Positions 1 to 9,265 of a stretch of DNA of 64,000 bases are shown one piece after another. The notes under the pieces were generated by a model. That model saw only the letters and a program-made list of their open reading frames with translations, did not search any database and had not been told where the DNA came from. The translations under genes and the position numbers were made by a program. The number at the start of each line of letters is the position of its first letter. Within the stretch, counting starts at the first letter, position 1. The stretch is from Serratia proteamaculans_D (GTDB lineage Bacteria > Pseudomonadota > Gammaproteobacteria > Enterobacterales > Enterobacteriaceae), in NCBI RefSeq assembly GCF_049959315.1, contig NZ_CP188201.1; one strand, given 5' to 3'.

Positions 1-743
1 GCCAGGTTAGGATCGAGGGAGATATCCCCCGCCACCAGTGCCGAAATACGTATCGGTATCACGTTGAAATTACCGGTGGTCAGCGCATAGACCGTGGCAT
101 AGGCACCCAACGCATTGGCCAACAGGATGACAAAGGTGCCCATCAAGGCCGGCGCCAACACCGGCAGGCCGATATGTCGCCAATAGCGCCACGGGCTGGC
201 ACCGAGCAAGGATGCCGATTCGCGCCAGTCTTCACGCAGTGCATCAAACGCCGGATACAGCAGCAGCACGCCGAGCGGGATCTGGAAGTAGGTGTAGAGC
301 ACGATCAGCCCGGTTTTGGAGTAAAGGTTAAAACTCTCCATCAGGCCGTACTTGCGCAGTAATAGCGTCAGGCAGCCGTTTAACCCCAGCAGGATGACAA
401 AGGCGAATGCCAGCGGCACCCCGGCGAAGTTGCTGGTCATGTTGGTAAACGACATCACAAAGTCATGGAACCGCGTCTGGCCCAGTTGGCGCAGTGAGTA
501 ACTACCCACCAGGGCGATCAACAATCCATAAACGCTCGACCAGAGGGAAATCTCCAGCGAGAACTGAAACGCCTGCAGATAGAACGGCGAGGTCAGTACA
601 TCAACATAGTTGCCCAGTCCCCAGCCGCTGCTCTGGCTGAAAAAGCTGCTGACCGCAATCCACACCAGCGGCGCGATTTGGAACGCGCCAAACAGCAGGA
701 TGAACGGCAACAGGCACAGTGCGGCAATCCACTTGGCTTTCAT
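1..743 (-). CDS. ABC transporter permease, 3' part missing at window edge
   Basis: Inner-membrane permease of a binding-protein-dependent ABC importer. The reading frame opens at an ATG whose complement is at 741-743 and runs off the window start, so about 247 residues are visible and the C-terminus is missing. The N-terminus (MKAKWIAALCLLPFILLFG) is a hydrophobic first membrane segment, and several more hydrophobic segments follow. A cytoplasmic EAA-type loop is visible near residues 185-210 (DWRESASLLGASPWRYW, then GLPVLAPAL), the surface that contacts the ATPase. It lies 9 nt downstream of the phosphodiesterase gene and in the same direction as the binding protein, so the three genes probably form one operon. 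Closest in style to the PotB/CysU/2-aminoethylphosphonate permeases; the substrate is not shown by the sequence. Confidence 0.85.
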   Translation of the reverse strand, partial: MKAKWIAALCLLPFILLFGAFQIAPLVWIAVSSFFSQSSGWGLGNYVDVLTSPFYLQAFQFSLEISLWSSVYGLLIALVGSYSLRQLGQTRFHDFVMSFTNMTSNFAGVPLAFAFVILLGLNGCLTLLLRKYGLMESFNLYSKTGLIVLYTYFQIPLGVLLLYPAFDALREDWRESASLLGASPWRYWRHIGLPVLAPALMGTFVILLANALGAYATVYALTTGNFNVIPIRISALVAGDISLDPNL

Positions 744-752
744 TAATTACCC

Positions 753-1550
753 TTATGCCAACAGCGCACGGCAACGCGGCTTATTGTGTGCCACCTGCAG
801 CACTTCGCACAGCGTGCCGCACAGGTCGGTTTGTTGCGGGTCGGCATCGTTTTGGCTAAATGCGCTGCCGAAGACAAACAGCGGTACCTGACGTTCTTCC
901 GGCAGTACGCCGCCGTGGCTGCGATCGTCATTCATGCCGTGATCGGCGGTGACCATCACCTGATAGCCGTCCGCCAACCAATCGGCCAAATAGCGCGACA
1001 GCACGCCGTCGGCATTGCGCGCCGAATTGCGGTATTGCGGCGAAGACAGGCCGAAGCGGTGTCCGGCATCATCAATGTTCATCGGGTGGATCAGCAAGAA
1101 ATCGGGCTGATGACGGCGGCGCAGGCTTTCGGCATCGTCAAACAAATGGGAATCCGGGTAGCGGTCGTCATAATAAAAATGGCCGTGCTGGATCGGCAGC
1201 TCGGTATCGTCGGTATGGCGATCGCGGGCGGCATCAAACGGGGTGCGGTTATACAGCTCACTGAACCAATGGTAGGCCGCCGCAGCGGTGGTCAAGCCTG
1301 CTGCACGCGCATAGTGAAACACGCTTTGCTGCTGCGAGAGGCGTGATACCTGATTATGCACCACGCCACTCTCCACCGGCGGTACGCCGGTGAGGATGCA
1401 CTCATACAGCGGCCGGGAGAGCGAGGGTAGCTCGCTCTCCAGCTGATACAACCGCCCACGCCCTGCCGCACATTCGGCCTGCAGGTAGCCCATAGCGTCA
1501 TGCGCCACCTGATAATTCAAACCGTCCAGCAGTACGAGGATCGTTTTCAT
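753..1550 (-). CDS. Alkaline phosphatase superfamily phosphodiesterase / nucleotide pyrophosphatase
   Basis: 265-residue metal-dependent hydrolase of the type I phosphodiesterase/nucleotide pyrophosphatase family. Visible elements are the first metal ligand Asp9 in ILVLLDG; a PSLSRP motif in which Ser45 sits where these enzymes carry the Thr/Ser nucleophile, followed by a typical TG turn; DDAGH (Asp160/161, His164); and TADHGM with Asp203, His204 and a downstream His212. No signal peptide is seen, so it is probably cytoplasmic. It lies between a permease gene and a periplasmic binding protein gene on the same strand, which suggests it hydrolyses the imported compound, perhaps a phosphodiester or phosphonate. 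That substrate is inferred from context only. Confidence 0.85.
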   Translation of the reverse strand: MKTILVLLDGLNYQVAHDAMGYLQAECAAGRGRLYQLESELPSLSRPLYECILTGVPPVESGVVHNQVSRLSQQQSVFHYARAAGLTTAAAAYHWFSELYNRTPFDAARDRHTDDTELPIQHGHFYYDDRYPDSHLFDDAESLRRRHQPDFLLIHPMNIDDAGHRFGLSSPQYRNSARNADGVLSRYLADWLADGYQVMVTADHGMNDDRSHGGVLPEERQVPLFVFGSAFSQNDADPQQTDLCGTLCEVLQVAHNKPRCRALLA

Positions 1551-1561
1551 GATGGCTTAAC

Positions 1562-2623
1562 TCACTGCTGCATAAACATAATGACGTTTTCCTGCCACAT
1601 ACGCGGCAGCGTTTTGGCACTTTGCTCCCAGGCCGCCGGATCGGCGATTGGGTGAGCATTTTTATACTGTTCGGCCGGCAGCAGCTTGGCTTTGACATCG
1701 TCCGGCAGCGTCAGATGTTCGGCACGGATGGGACGGGCGTAGCCACGCGCCAGGTTGATCTGACCGGCATCGGAGAAGATGTATTCACGCGCCAGCTTGG
1801 CGGCGTTCGGGTGTTTGGCGTATTTGTTGATGATGGTGGTGTAGCCGGAGGTGATTGAGCCGTCGGACGGGATCAGCACTTCAAAACGGGTTTTGTCGAT
1901 CTGGTCGCGGTAGTTAAGGCCGTTAAAGTCCCAGACTACGCCGACCTGCACTTCGCCTTTTTCCAGTGAGGCGATCACCGGGTTGCTCAGGCTCAGACGT
2001 CCGGCTTTCGCCAGCTTGCCGAAGAATTCCAGGCCCGGCTTCAGGTTCTTCTCATTGCCGCCCATGGCGTAAGTTGCCGCCAATACGCCGCTGGCCGCCT
2101 GCGAGGCGGTACCCACGTCACCGATGGTGACCTGATATTTGCCCTTAAGCAGATCCGCCCAGCTATGCGGGATCTCTTTCACCTGTTGCTTGTTGATGAT
2201 GAAAGCAATAGTGCCGGTATAGGCCAGCGCCCAATGACCGTCTTTGTCTTTCGCCCAGTCAGGCACCTGATCCCAGGTGGATGGCTTGTACGGCTGGGTC
2301 ACCCCTTTTTGTACCGCGATCGGGCCGAATGCTGCGCCCACATCACCGATATCCGCCGTAGCGTTGCTCTTTTCGGCATCGAACTTGGCGATTTCCTGCG
2401 CCGAGCTCATGTCGGTATCGGCATGCTTCAGACCGTACTTGCTCAATAGATCCTGCCAGGTGTCTTTCCAGTTGGCCCAGCTGTCCGGCATGCCGACGCT
2501 GTTGACTTCCCCTTCCTTCTTGGCAGCCTGTGCCAGCGCCGCCAGATCGGAATCGGCAGCCCAGCTCGCTTGGCTGGACAGGATAATGGCACTGGTTAAC
2601 ACAGAGGCGCACAAACGTTTCAT
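1562..2623 (-). CDS. ABC transporter periplasmic substrate-binding protein
   Basis: 353-residue extracellular solute-binding protein of the PotD/iron(III)/2-aminoethylphosphonate-type fold. It opens with a Sec signal peptide (MKRLCASVLTSAIILSSQASWA, cleavage probably after AWA near residue 22). The body shows the usual bilobed-family features: an early GMPDSWANW segment, IGDVGAAFG, a hinge-like GTIAFIINKQQV, and a C-terminal NKYAKHPNAAKLAREYIFSDAGQ segment typical of this family. It is the first gene of a reverse-strand transcript that continues into the phosphodiesterase (11 nt away) and the permease. The start has a fair distance to the divergent regulator, leaving about 190 nt for shared control. 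Substrate unknown; a phosphorus-containing organic compound is the best contextual guess. Confidence 0.85.
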   Translation of the reverse strand: MKRLCASVLTSAIILSSQASWAADSDLAALAQAAKKEGEVNSVGMPDSWANWKDTWQDLLSKYGLKHADTDMSSAQEIAKFDAEKSNATADIGDVGAAFGPIAVQKGVTQPYKPSTWDQVPDWAKDKDGHWALAYTGTIAFIINKQQVKEIPHSWADLLKGKYQVTIGDVGTASQAASGVLAATYAMGGNEKNLKPGLEFFGKLAKAGRLSLSNPVIASLEKGEVQVGVVWDFNGLNYRDQIDKTRFEVLIPSDGSITSGYTTIINKYAKHPNAAKLAREYIFSDAGQINLARGYARPIRAEHLTLPDDVKAKLLPAEQYKNAHPIADPAAWEQSAKTLPRMWQENVIMFMQQ

Positions 2624-2815
2624 AACTGATGCTCCGGGTGGTAGTGTGGAAGTGGCTGGACTAGTCCAGCAAGAACCAAGCCAATCTAACGGACGAATGT
2701 GATAATTATATGTCAGTGTAAAAAAGCAGCATTTTTATTGCATTCGGGCATCACCGAAGCTTCCGTTGGTCTACCTTTAGCGGGGCAAAGCGCACTCAAT
2801 TGGGGCAACTGTTAC

Positions 2816-3526
2816 ATGAGTGAAGGAACAACAACCGTGGCGACCATTTGCCAGACTCTGGCTAGCAGCATCGCCGAGGGGGAGTTCAACGCCGACGGCA
2901 AACTGCCTTCCGAGCGAGCCCTGAGCGAACAGTTTTCCACCACCCGCATTACGCTGCAGGAAGCGCTCGGCCAGTTGGAGGCGCAGGGAGTGATTTACCG
3001 TCAGGTCAGGCGGGGCTGGTTTATTTCGCCGCCCCGGCTGGTGTACAACCCGTTGCAACGCAGCCATTTCCACGCCATGGCGCAGCAGCAAGGGCGTGAT
3101 GCCCATACCGAAGTGATCGACGCCACCCCTCTGCCGCTGTACGGCAGCCTGTGCCAACGGCTGGACCTGCCCCCCGGTAGCGAGGTCTACCGCATTCGTC
3201 GGCTGCGCTATATCGACGGCCGTGCCGTGTTGTACTGCGAGCACTACCTCAATCCCGCCTACTTTGCCGGTATCCTGGACGAAGATTTAACCCAGTCGCT
3301 GACCGGGCTGTACGCCGAACGCTACGGTATTCGTTATGGCCGGGTGCGTTTCGATATGCTGCCCACCCTGCTGCCACAGGAGGCAGCCACTATGCTGAAA
3401 GTGACCTACGGCAGCCCGGCGTTATTCATTACCCGGGTTAACCGCGATCAGCACGATCGGGTGATTGATTGTGATTTGGAATATTGGCGTTACGACGCAC
3501 TGCACATTGACGTGGAGGCGCAATGA
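2816..3526 (+). CDS. GntR-family transcriptional regulator with UTRA ligand domain
   Basis: 236-residue regulator. Residues about 5-70 form the GntR winged helix-turn-helix (LPSERALSEQF followed by TTRITLQEAL), and the rest is a UTRA effector-binding domain (GSEVYRIRRLRYIDGRAVLYCEHYL near the middle). The reading frame is open further upstream to 2699, but the added residues do not fit the family, whereas the ATG at 2816 gives a normal GntR N-terminus. It is divergent from the binding-protein gene, so it most likely represses that operon and responds to the transported ligand or a product. The helix-turn-helix resembles the phosphonate regulators PhnF/PhnR, which agrees with, but does not prove, a phosphonate or phosphodiester ligand. 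Confidence 0.85.
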   Translation: MSEGTTTVATICQTLASSIAEGEFNADGKLPSERALSEQFSTTRITLQEALGQLEAQGVIYRQVRRGWFISPPRLVYNPLQRSHFHAMAQQQGRDAHTEVIDATPLPLYGSLCQRLDLPPGSEVYRIRRLRYIDGRAVLYCEHYLNPAYFAGILDEDLTQSLTGLYAERYGIRYGRVRFDMLPTLLPQEAATMLKVTYGSPALFITRVNRDQHDRVIDCDLEYWRYDALHIDVEAQ

Positions 3527-3527
3527 C

Positions 3528-3550
3528 AGGGGCGCGACCAGTGCGCCCCT
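3528..3550. terminator. Hairpin between convergent GntR gene and metH
   Basis: AGGGGCGC and GCGCCCCT form a perfect 8-bp stem with a 7-nt loop, just after the regulator stop codon and 12 nt before the metH stop. The genes converge here, so it could end transcription from both sides. No strong T tract follows on either strand, so the termination role is tentative. Confidence 0.5.
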
Positions 3551-3562
3551 AAAGAAGGATAA

Positions 3563-6500
3563 TCAGTCGGCGTCGTAGCCGAGGTTGGGTGCCAGCCAGC
3601 GTTCAACCTCGCTGACGCTCATGCCCTTACGCGCCGCATAGTCTTCCACCTGATCGCGCTGGAGCTGCGCTACCGCAAAATACTTGCTCTGCGGATGGCT
3701 AAAGTACCAGCCGGACACCGCCGCCCCTGGCCACATAGCGAAGGATTCGGTCAACACCATACCGGTGTGGCGGTTCACATCCAGCAGGCGCCAGATTTCC
3801 GCTTTCTCGGTGTGCTCCGGGCAGGCCGGATAGCCCGGTGCCGGACGGATACCCTGATAATTTTCGCGGATCAGCTCTTCGTTACTGAGGTTCTCTTCAG
3901 CCGCGAAGCCCCAGTGCAGCTTGCGCACCTGCTCGTGCAGGTACTCGGCGAAAGCCTCCGCCAGGCGATCCGACAGCGCTTTCACCATGATTTTATTGTA
4001 ATCATCGTGCTGCGCATCATAGGCCGCCGCCAGTTCATCCTCTTCCAGACCGCCGGTCACCGCAAAAGCGCCGAAGTAGTCGGCCTTGCCGCTGCTTTTC
4101 GGCGCGACAAAGTCCGCCAGACAGTAGTTCGGGAAGTCGTTTTTTTCCGTCTGCTGGCGCAGGTGGCGGCTGACCACCAGCACCTCGTCACGGTTTTCGT
4201 CGCGGTACACCTCAACGTCGTCGCCGACGCGGTTGGCCGGGAACAGGCCGTAGACGCCGCGCGGGTTGAGGCTGCCGTTGGCGGCCAGCATGTCCAGCAT
4301 CTGGTTGGCGTCGGCAAACAGCCGTTTGGCCTCTTCACCCACCACTTCATCTTCCAGAATGCGCGGGTATTTACCCGCCAGCGACCAGGTCATAAAGAAT
4401 GGCGTCCAGTCGATGTAATGACGCAGCGTCTCGATGCCGGCTTCGACCGGATAAACCCCCAGCTTTTTCGGCACCGGCGGCTGGTAATTTTCCCAATCCA
4501 GCACCATGGCGTTATCGCGGGCTTTTTGCAGATCGACCGGCGGAGTACGCGGCTTTTTACGCGCGTGCTGGATACGCACGGTTTCATATTCTTTACGGGT
4601 ACGCGCCACAAAATCATCGCGCTGGGTGGCGGAAAGCAGTGCCGACACCACCCCCACGGTCCGCGAGGCATTTTGCACGTAGGTGGTTGAGCCACTGTAA
4701 TTTTGCTCAATCTTCACGGCGGTATGAGCCTTGGAGGTGGTGGCCCCGCCGATCAGCAACGGCAGGGTAAAGCCCTGGCGCTCCATCTCTTTTGCCACGT
4801 TGACCATCTCGTCCAGCGACGGGGTAATCAGCCCCGAAAGGCCGATGATATCGACGTTTTGCTCACGCGCGGTTTTCAGGATTTTCTCCGTCGGCACCAT
4901 CACGCCCAAATCGACAATTTCATAGTTGTTGCACTGCAACACCACGCCGACGATGTTTTTACCGATGTCGTGCACATCGCCCTTCACCGTCGCCAGCAGG
5001 ATTCTCCCCGCCGTGGTGCCTTTCTCTTTGCTGGCCTCGATGTATGGCTCCAGATAGGCCACCGCCTGCTTCATCACCCGGGCAGATTTCACCACCTGCG
5101 GCAGGAACATTTTGCCTTCGCCGAACAGGTCACCGACCACGTTCATGCCTGCCATCAGCGGCCCTTCGATCACTTCGATCGGGCGATCCGCCCGCTGGCG
5201 CGCTTCTTCGGTATCCAGCTCGATAAACTCGGTAATGCCTTTGACCAGCGAATATTCCAGCCGCTTTTCGACCGGCCAGCCACGCCACTCCGCCTGCTGT
5301 ACCGCCACTTCGTTATCTTTGCTGCCACGGTATTTTTCCGCCAGCTCCAGCAGGCGCTCGGTACCGTCGTCGCGGCGGTTGAGGATCACATCTTCCACCG
5401 CATCGCGCAGTTCGGCGCTAAGATCGTCGTAGATCGCCAACTGTCCGGCGTTAACGATGCCCATATCCATGCCATTGCGGATCGCGTGATACAGGAATAC
5501 CGCGTGGATCGCCTCGCGCACCGGATCGTTACCGCGGAATGAGAACGACACGTTGGACACCCCACCGGAGATCATCGCATGCGGCAGGTGGGTTTTGATG
5601 TCGGCACAGGCTTCGATAAAGTCGACGGCATAGTTGTTATGCTCATCAATACCGGTGGCGACGGCAAAAATATTCGGGTCAAAAATGATGTCTTCCGGCG
5701 GGAAGCCGACGCGCTCGGTCAGGATTTTATAGGCACGGCGACAAATCTCGAACTTGCGCTCGCGGGTATCCGCCTGGCCCACCTCGTCAAATGCCATCAC
5801 CACGACCGCCGCACCGTAGCGGCGCACCAGCTTGGCGTGGTGAATAAAGGCCTCTTCGCCCTCTTTCATCGAGATCGAGTTAACAATGCCTTTGCCCTGA
5901 ATACACTTCAGGCCTTTCTCGATCACCGACCATTTGGAGGAGTCGATCATGATCGGCACGCGGGCAATATCCGGCTCACCGGCGATCAGGTTGAGGAAAC
6001 GCACCATCGCCGCTTCGGCGTCGAGCATCCCCTCATCCATGTTGATATCGATAATCTGTGCGCCGCTTTCCACCTGCTGGCGGGCAACGGCCAGGGCTTC
6101 GCTGTATTTCTCTTCTTTGATCAGCCGCTTAAAACGAGCGGAGCCGGTGACGTTGGTGCGCTCGCCTACGTTGACGAACAGCGTTTTGGCGTCAATATTC
6201 AACGGCTCAAGGCCGGCCAGACGGCAGGCTACCGGGATCTCCGGCAGTTGGCGCGGTGGCACGCCCGCCACCGCCTTGACCATCGCGGCAATGTGTTCCG
6301 GCGTGGTCCCGCAGCAACCACCAATAATATTCAGGAAGCCGGCCTGCGCCCACTCGCCGACCTGTTTCGCCATTTCTTGCGCGTCCAGATCGTATTCGCC
6401 GAAGGCGTTGGGCAAACCGGCGTTAGGGTGGGCAGTAACGTAGCTCTCCGAGATGCGTGACAGCTCAGAAACGTATTGGCGCAGTTCGTCCGGGCCCAGC

Positions 6501-7243
6501 GCACAGTTCAGGCCAAAGCTCAGCGGTTTGACGTGACGCATCGAGTTATAGAAAGCTTCGGTGGTCTGGCCGGACAGGGTACGCCCGGAGGCGTCGGTGA
6601 TGGTGCCGGAAATCATGATCGGCAACGCCACGCCCAGGGCTTCAAATTCGGTTTCTACCGCAAAGGCGGCGGCTTTGGCATTCAGGGTATCGAAGATGGT
6701 TTCGATCATGATCAGATCGACGCCGCCTTCCACCAGCGCGCGCGTTGATTCGCGGTAGGCTTCCACCAGCTCATCGAAAGAAACATTACGGAACGCCGGA
6801 TCGTTGACGTTCGGTGAAATAGAGGCGGTACGGTTGGTCGGCCCAAGCACCCCGGCCACGTAACGCGGCTTTTCTGGCGTGCGTGCGGTCCATTCGTCGG
6901 CACAGATACGCGCCAGACAGGCAGCCTGATAGTTAATCTCGGCAGACAGCGACTCCATATGGTAGTCGGCCATGGCGATGGACGTGGAGTTGAAGGTATT
7001 GGTTTCGAGAATGTCGGCCCCCGCTTCCAGGTAACCGTAGTGAATGGCGGTGATCACTTCTGGTTTGGTCAACACCAGCAGGTCGTTATTGCCCTTCAGA
7101 TCGCTCTGCCAGTCGGCAAAACGCTCGCCACGAAAGTCACTCTCTTCCAGACGATAGCTCTGGATCATGGTGCCCATGCCGCCGTCCAACACTAAAATTC
7201 GCTGCGCTAACTGCCGGCGCAGTTGTTCTACTCGATTTGTCAC
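3563..7243 (-). CDS. metH: Cobalamin-dependent methionine synthase
   Basis: Transfers a methyl group from 5-methyltetrahydrofolate through cobalamin to homocysteine, giving methionine. The protein is 1226 residues from a GTG start, against about 1227 in E. coli, and is near-identical along its length. Domains in order are homocysteine binding with the zinc site GGCCGTTPEH near residue 310, the folate (pterin) domain, the B12-binding domain with the DVHDIGKN motif that carries the axial His near residue 758, and the AdoMet reactivation domain. The open frame extends 18 codons upstream, but the GTG at 7243 with AAGGGG just upstream matches the family start (TNRVEQLRRQL). It is divergent from iclR, as in E. 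coli. A MetR-like site lies about 100 nt upstream. Confidence 0.98.
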   Translation of the reverse strand: MTNRVEQLRRQLAQRILVLDGGMGTMIQSYRLEESDFRGERFADWQSDLKGNNDLLVLTKPEVITAIHYGYLEAGADILETNTFNSTSIAMADYHMESLSAEINYQAACLARICADEWTARTPEKPRYVAGVLGPTNRTASISPNVNDPAFRNVSFDELVEAYRESTRALVEGGVDLIMIETIFDTLNAKAAAFAVETEFEALGVALPIMISGTITDASGRTLSGQTTEAFYNSMRHVKPLSFGLNCALGPDELRQYVSELSRISESYVTAHPNAGLPNAFGEYDLDAQEMAKQVGEWAQAGFLNIIGGCCGTTPEHIAAMVKAVAGVPPRQLPEIPVACRLAGLEPLNIDAKTLFVNVGERTNVTGSARFKRLIKEEKYSEALAVARQQVESGAQIIDINMDEGMLDAEAAMVRFLNLIAGEPDIARVPIMIDSSKWSVIEKGLKCIQGKGIVNSISMKEGEEAFIHHAKLVRRYGAAVVVMAFDEVGQADTRERKFEICRRAYKILTERVGFPPEDIIFDPNIFAVATGIDEHNNYAVDFIEACADIKTHLPHAMISGGVSNVSFSFRGNDPVREAIHAVFLYHAIRNGMDMGIVNAGQLAIYDDLSAELRDAVEDVILNRRDDGTERLLELAEKYRGSKDNEVAVQQAEWRGWPVEKRLEYSLVKGITEFIELDTEEARQRADRPIEVIEGPLMAGMNVVGDLFGEGKMFLPQVVKSARVMKQAVAYLEPYIEASKEKGTTAGRILLATVKGDVHDIGKNIVGVVLQCNNYEIVDLGVMVPTEKILKTAREQNVDIIGLSGLITPSLDEMVNVAKEMERQGFTLPLLIGGATTSKAHTAVKIEQNYSGSTTYVQNASRTVGVVSALLSATQRDDFVARTRKEYETVRIQHARKKPRTPPVDLQKARDNAMVLDWENYQPPVPKKLGVYPVEAGIETLRHYIDWTPFFMTWSLAGKYPRILEDEVVGEEAKRLFADANQMLDMLAANGSLNPRGVYGLFPANRVGDDVEVYRDENRDEVLVVSRHLRQQTEKNDFPNYCLADFVAPKSSGKADYFGAFAVTGGLEEDELAAAYDAQHDDYNKIMVKALSDRLAEAFAEYLHEQVRKLHWGFAAEENLSNEELIRENYQGIRPAPGYPACPEHTEKAEIWRLLDVNRHTGMVLTESFAMWPGAAVSGWYFSHPQSKYFAVAQLQRDQVEDYAARKGMSVSEVERWLAPNLGYDAD

Positions 7244-7344
7244 TGTAACCCCTTCAATTACCGATCCAGCCCATCGCTCAACTGCTGCAAAAACCAACGA
7301 GCCATCCTAGCACAGGTTGTGCTGGCAAAGGGGTGAGCGCTAAT

Positions 7345-7357
7345 TGAGAGTTTTTCA
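7345..7357. promoter_or_regulatory. Candidate MetR binding site upstream of metH
   Basis: TGAGAGTTTTTCA fits the MetR consensus TGAA-N5-TTCA in 7 of 8 defined positions. It is about 100 nt upstream of the metH start, in the metH-iclR divergent region, where MetR acts in E. coli. The assignment is by motif only. Confidence 0.5.
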
Positions 7358-7416
7358 GGTTGCCGGGCAACAGATCCGATGAGCTGATTGACGGCTTGCA
7401 ATTCACACGTAAAAAA

Positions 7417-7435
7417 CGAAAATGAATTCCATCAT
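7417..7435 (+). promoter_or_regulatory. Candidate IclR autoregulatory operator
   Basis: The stretch CGAAAATGAATTCCATCAT, 21 nt before the iclR start codon, resembles the E. coli iclR operator (AAAATGAAAATGATTTCC as remembered), in the same place. IclR represses its own gene in E. coli, so an autoregulatory role is likely here. Confidence 0.5.
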
Positions 7436-7456
7436 ACGGAAAAAGGAACGTGAATT

Positions 7457-8287
7457 ATGGTCACCCCTGCTCCTGCCAAACGTGGCAAAAAGCCCCGTGC
7501 TGCATCCCCGACCGCCAGTGCGGCGACCGGCCAGGTACAGTCGCTGACCCGTGGTCTGAAATTATTGGAATACATTGCCGAAGCCCAGGGCAATGTCGCG
7601 CTAACCGATCTGGCCCAACAGGCCGGCTTGCCGAACTCCACCACCCACCGCCTGCTCACCACCATGCAACAGCAGGGGTTCGTACGGCAGGTGGGCGATC
7701 TGGGCCTGTGGACCATCGGCTCACACGCCTTTGTGGTCGGCAGCAGCTTTTTACAGAGTCGTAATCTGTTGGCGATGGTGCACCCAACGCTGCGTCGCCT
7801 GATGGAAGAGTCCGGCGAGACGGTTAATCTGGCGGTGCTGGATACCAGCGAGTACCAGGCGATTATTATCGATCAGGTACAGTGCACCGCGTTGATGCGC
7901 ATGTCGGCACCGATCGGCGGTAAACTGCCGATGCACGCTTCCGGCGCGGGGAAAGCCTTTCTTTCCACCCTGCCGGATGAGCAGGTCACCAAACTGCTGC
8001 ATAAAAAGGGCATGCAAACCTACACCCAACATACCCTGACGCCGCACAACCTGAAGGAAGGGCTGGCGCAAATTCGCAAGCAGGGCTTTTCCTTTGACGA
8101 CGAAGAACATGCACTCGGCCTGCGCTGCGTAGCGGCCTGCATCTTCGACGAGCACCGCGAAGCCTTCGCCGCCATCTCCATCTCCGGCCCGGTGTCTCGT
8201 ATCACCGACAACCGCGTGACTGAGCTGGGCGCGTTGGTGATCCACGCGGCGAAAGAGATCAGCCTGGAATATGGCGGCGTGCGTTAA
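7457..8287 (+). CDS. iclR: IclR, repressor of the glyoxylate bypass operon
   Basis: 276-residue IclR-family repressor, 274 in E. coli and very similar throughout. A short basic N-terminal tail (PAKRGKKPR) is followed by the winged helix-turn-helix (residues about 28-90, LTDLAQQAGLPNSTTHRLL) and the IclR effector domain (about 105-270) with GGKLPMHASGAGKAFL and the conserved RCVAACIFDEH segment. It senses glyoxylate and pyruvate in E. coli and represses aceBAK. AAAGGAACG precedes the ATG. In E. coli it lies close to aceK; here about 11.7 kb of other genes separate the two, yet a matching operator remains upstream of aceB. Confidence 0.97.
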   Translation: MVTPAPAKRGKKPRAASPTASAATGQVQSLTRGLKLLEYIAEAQGNVALTDLAQQAGLPNSTTHRLLTTMQQQGFVRQVGDLGLWTIGSHAFVVGSSFLQSRNLLAMVHPTLRRLMEESGETVNLAVLDTSEYQAIIIDQVQCTALMRMSAPIGGKLPMHASGAGKAFLSTLPDEQVTKLLHKKGMQTYTQHTLTPHNLKEGLAQIRKQGFSFDDEEHALGLRCVAACIFDEHREAFAAISISGPVSRITDNRVTELGALVIHAAKEISLEYGGVR

Positions 8288-8361
8288 AAAGTGAGCACCG
8301 TCGTTGCATTAAAACTTCAAATAATCGAATATTATGCGCTTTATCGCCCAATGAGCCGCCA

Positions 8362-9261
8362 ATGAGAGACAAGTTCATCAAGAAAGAAGGCATTGCGATT
8401 ACCCAGCTCGCCAGATATTTGCTGGATGAGCAGCCATCGAATCGTTTACGCACTATCGATGAGCTTTCAGAAAGTTTTGGCCTCTCCGTTGGCATTATAC
8501 AGAACGCGCTTAAATCATTGGAAACCAATGGCTGTATTCAATTGGAACGCCGCGGGCGCAACGGTACACGATTAAAACAATTAAATTATCAGGCACTTCT
8601 GGCGCAAGCCGATATTGGCAATCTGGTTTGCGCCATGCCACTGCCCTACACCAAACTTTATGAAGGCCTGGCCAGCGGTCTGAAAATTCAGTTTGGGCAA
8701 ATCCCCCTCTATTACGCACACATGCGCGGAGCAAGCGTGCGCATCGAATGCCTGCTGGACGGCATATACGATATGGCGGTGGTTTCCCGTTTGGCTGCCA
8801 GGCAAGTGCTACAGGACGGAAAGGCCCGCATTGCTCTGGAGTTAGGGGCGGGCTCTTATGTTTCAGAGCACCAAATGGTTTGCCGCCGTGGTGAGCAAAA
8901 TAATATCCGTCGCGTAGGCCTGGATCCCCGCTCGCCCGATCAGCGTCAGTTGTCTGAACTCTACTTTCAGGACAAAAACGTACAATACATTGATACGCCC
9001 TACCACGACTGTCTGACTCAAATTGAAAAAGGCAATATTGATGCCGCAATCTGGAACGTCGTGCAGAATTTTGCCAGCAGTAATCTGATTGCCATCGCTT
9101 TGCAAGGCCAGCCCCAATATACCCAAGCCACCGAGGCCGTATTATTGATCCGCAACGATGACACGCTGATCCAACGTCTGGTGGCACGGCAGGTTGACAA
9201 AAAACAACTGCTGGAACACCAGAAAAATGTCCTGTACGGAAAGGAAGAGCCGTTTTATTAA
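8362..9261 (+). CDS. yhfZ: YhfZ-like GntR-type regulator
   Basis: 299-residue protein with high similarity to E. coli YhfZ (301 residues). Residues about 10-70 form a winged helix-turn-helix (RTIDELSESFGLSVGIIQNALKSLE), and FIKKEG at the start and AMPLPYTKLYEGLASGL near residue 93 are family signatures. The C-terminal half resembles a periplasmic-binding-protein-like effector domain (GVD/IWNVV segments), so it likely senses a small molecule. It is the first gene of the yhf cluster and probably controls it; this is inferred from position, as no target has been shown. The 74-nt gap after iclR has no clear terminator. Confidence 0.9.
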   Translation: MRDKFIKKEGIAITQLARYLLDEQPSNRLRTIDELSESFGLSVGIIQNALKSLETNGCIQLERRGRNGTRLKQLNYQALLAQADIGNLVCAMPLPYTKLYEGLASGLKIQFGQIPLYYAHMRGASVRIECLLDGIYDMAVVSRLAARQVLQDGKARIALELGAGSYVSEHQMVCRRGEQNNIRRVGLDPRSPDQRQLSELYFQDKNVQYIDTPYHDCLTQIEKGNIDAAIWNVVQNFASSNLIAIALQGQPQYTQATEAVLLIRNDDTLIQRLVARQVDKKQLLEHQKNVLYGKEEPFY

Positions 9262-9265
9262 TTAA

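Noticed and set aside
2699..2815. Longer start for the GntR regulator
   Set aside because: The 39 extra residues do not resemble a GntR N-terminus and would cover the divergent control region.
3695..6903. Several long open frames opposite metH (up to 293 codons)
   Set aside because: They lie antisense to a near-perfect metH, have no family resemblance and typical shadow composition of a high-GC coding strand.
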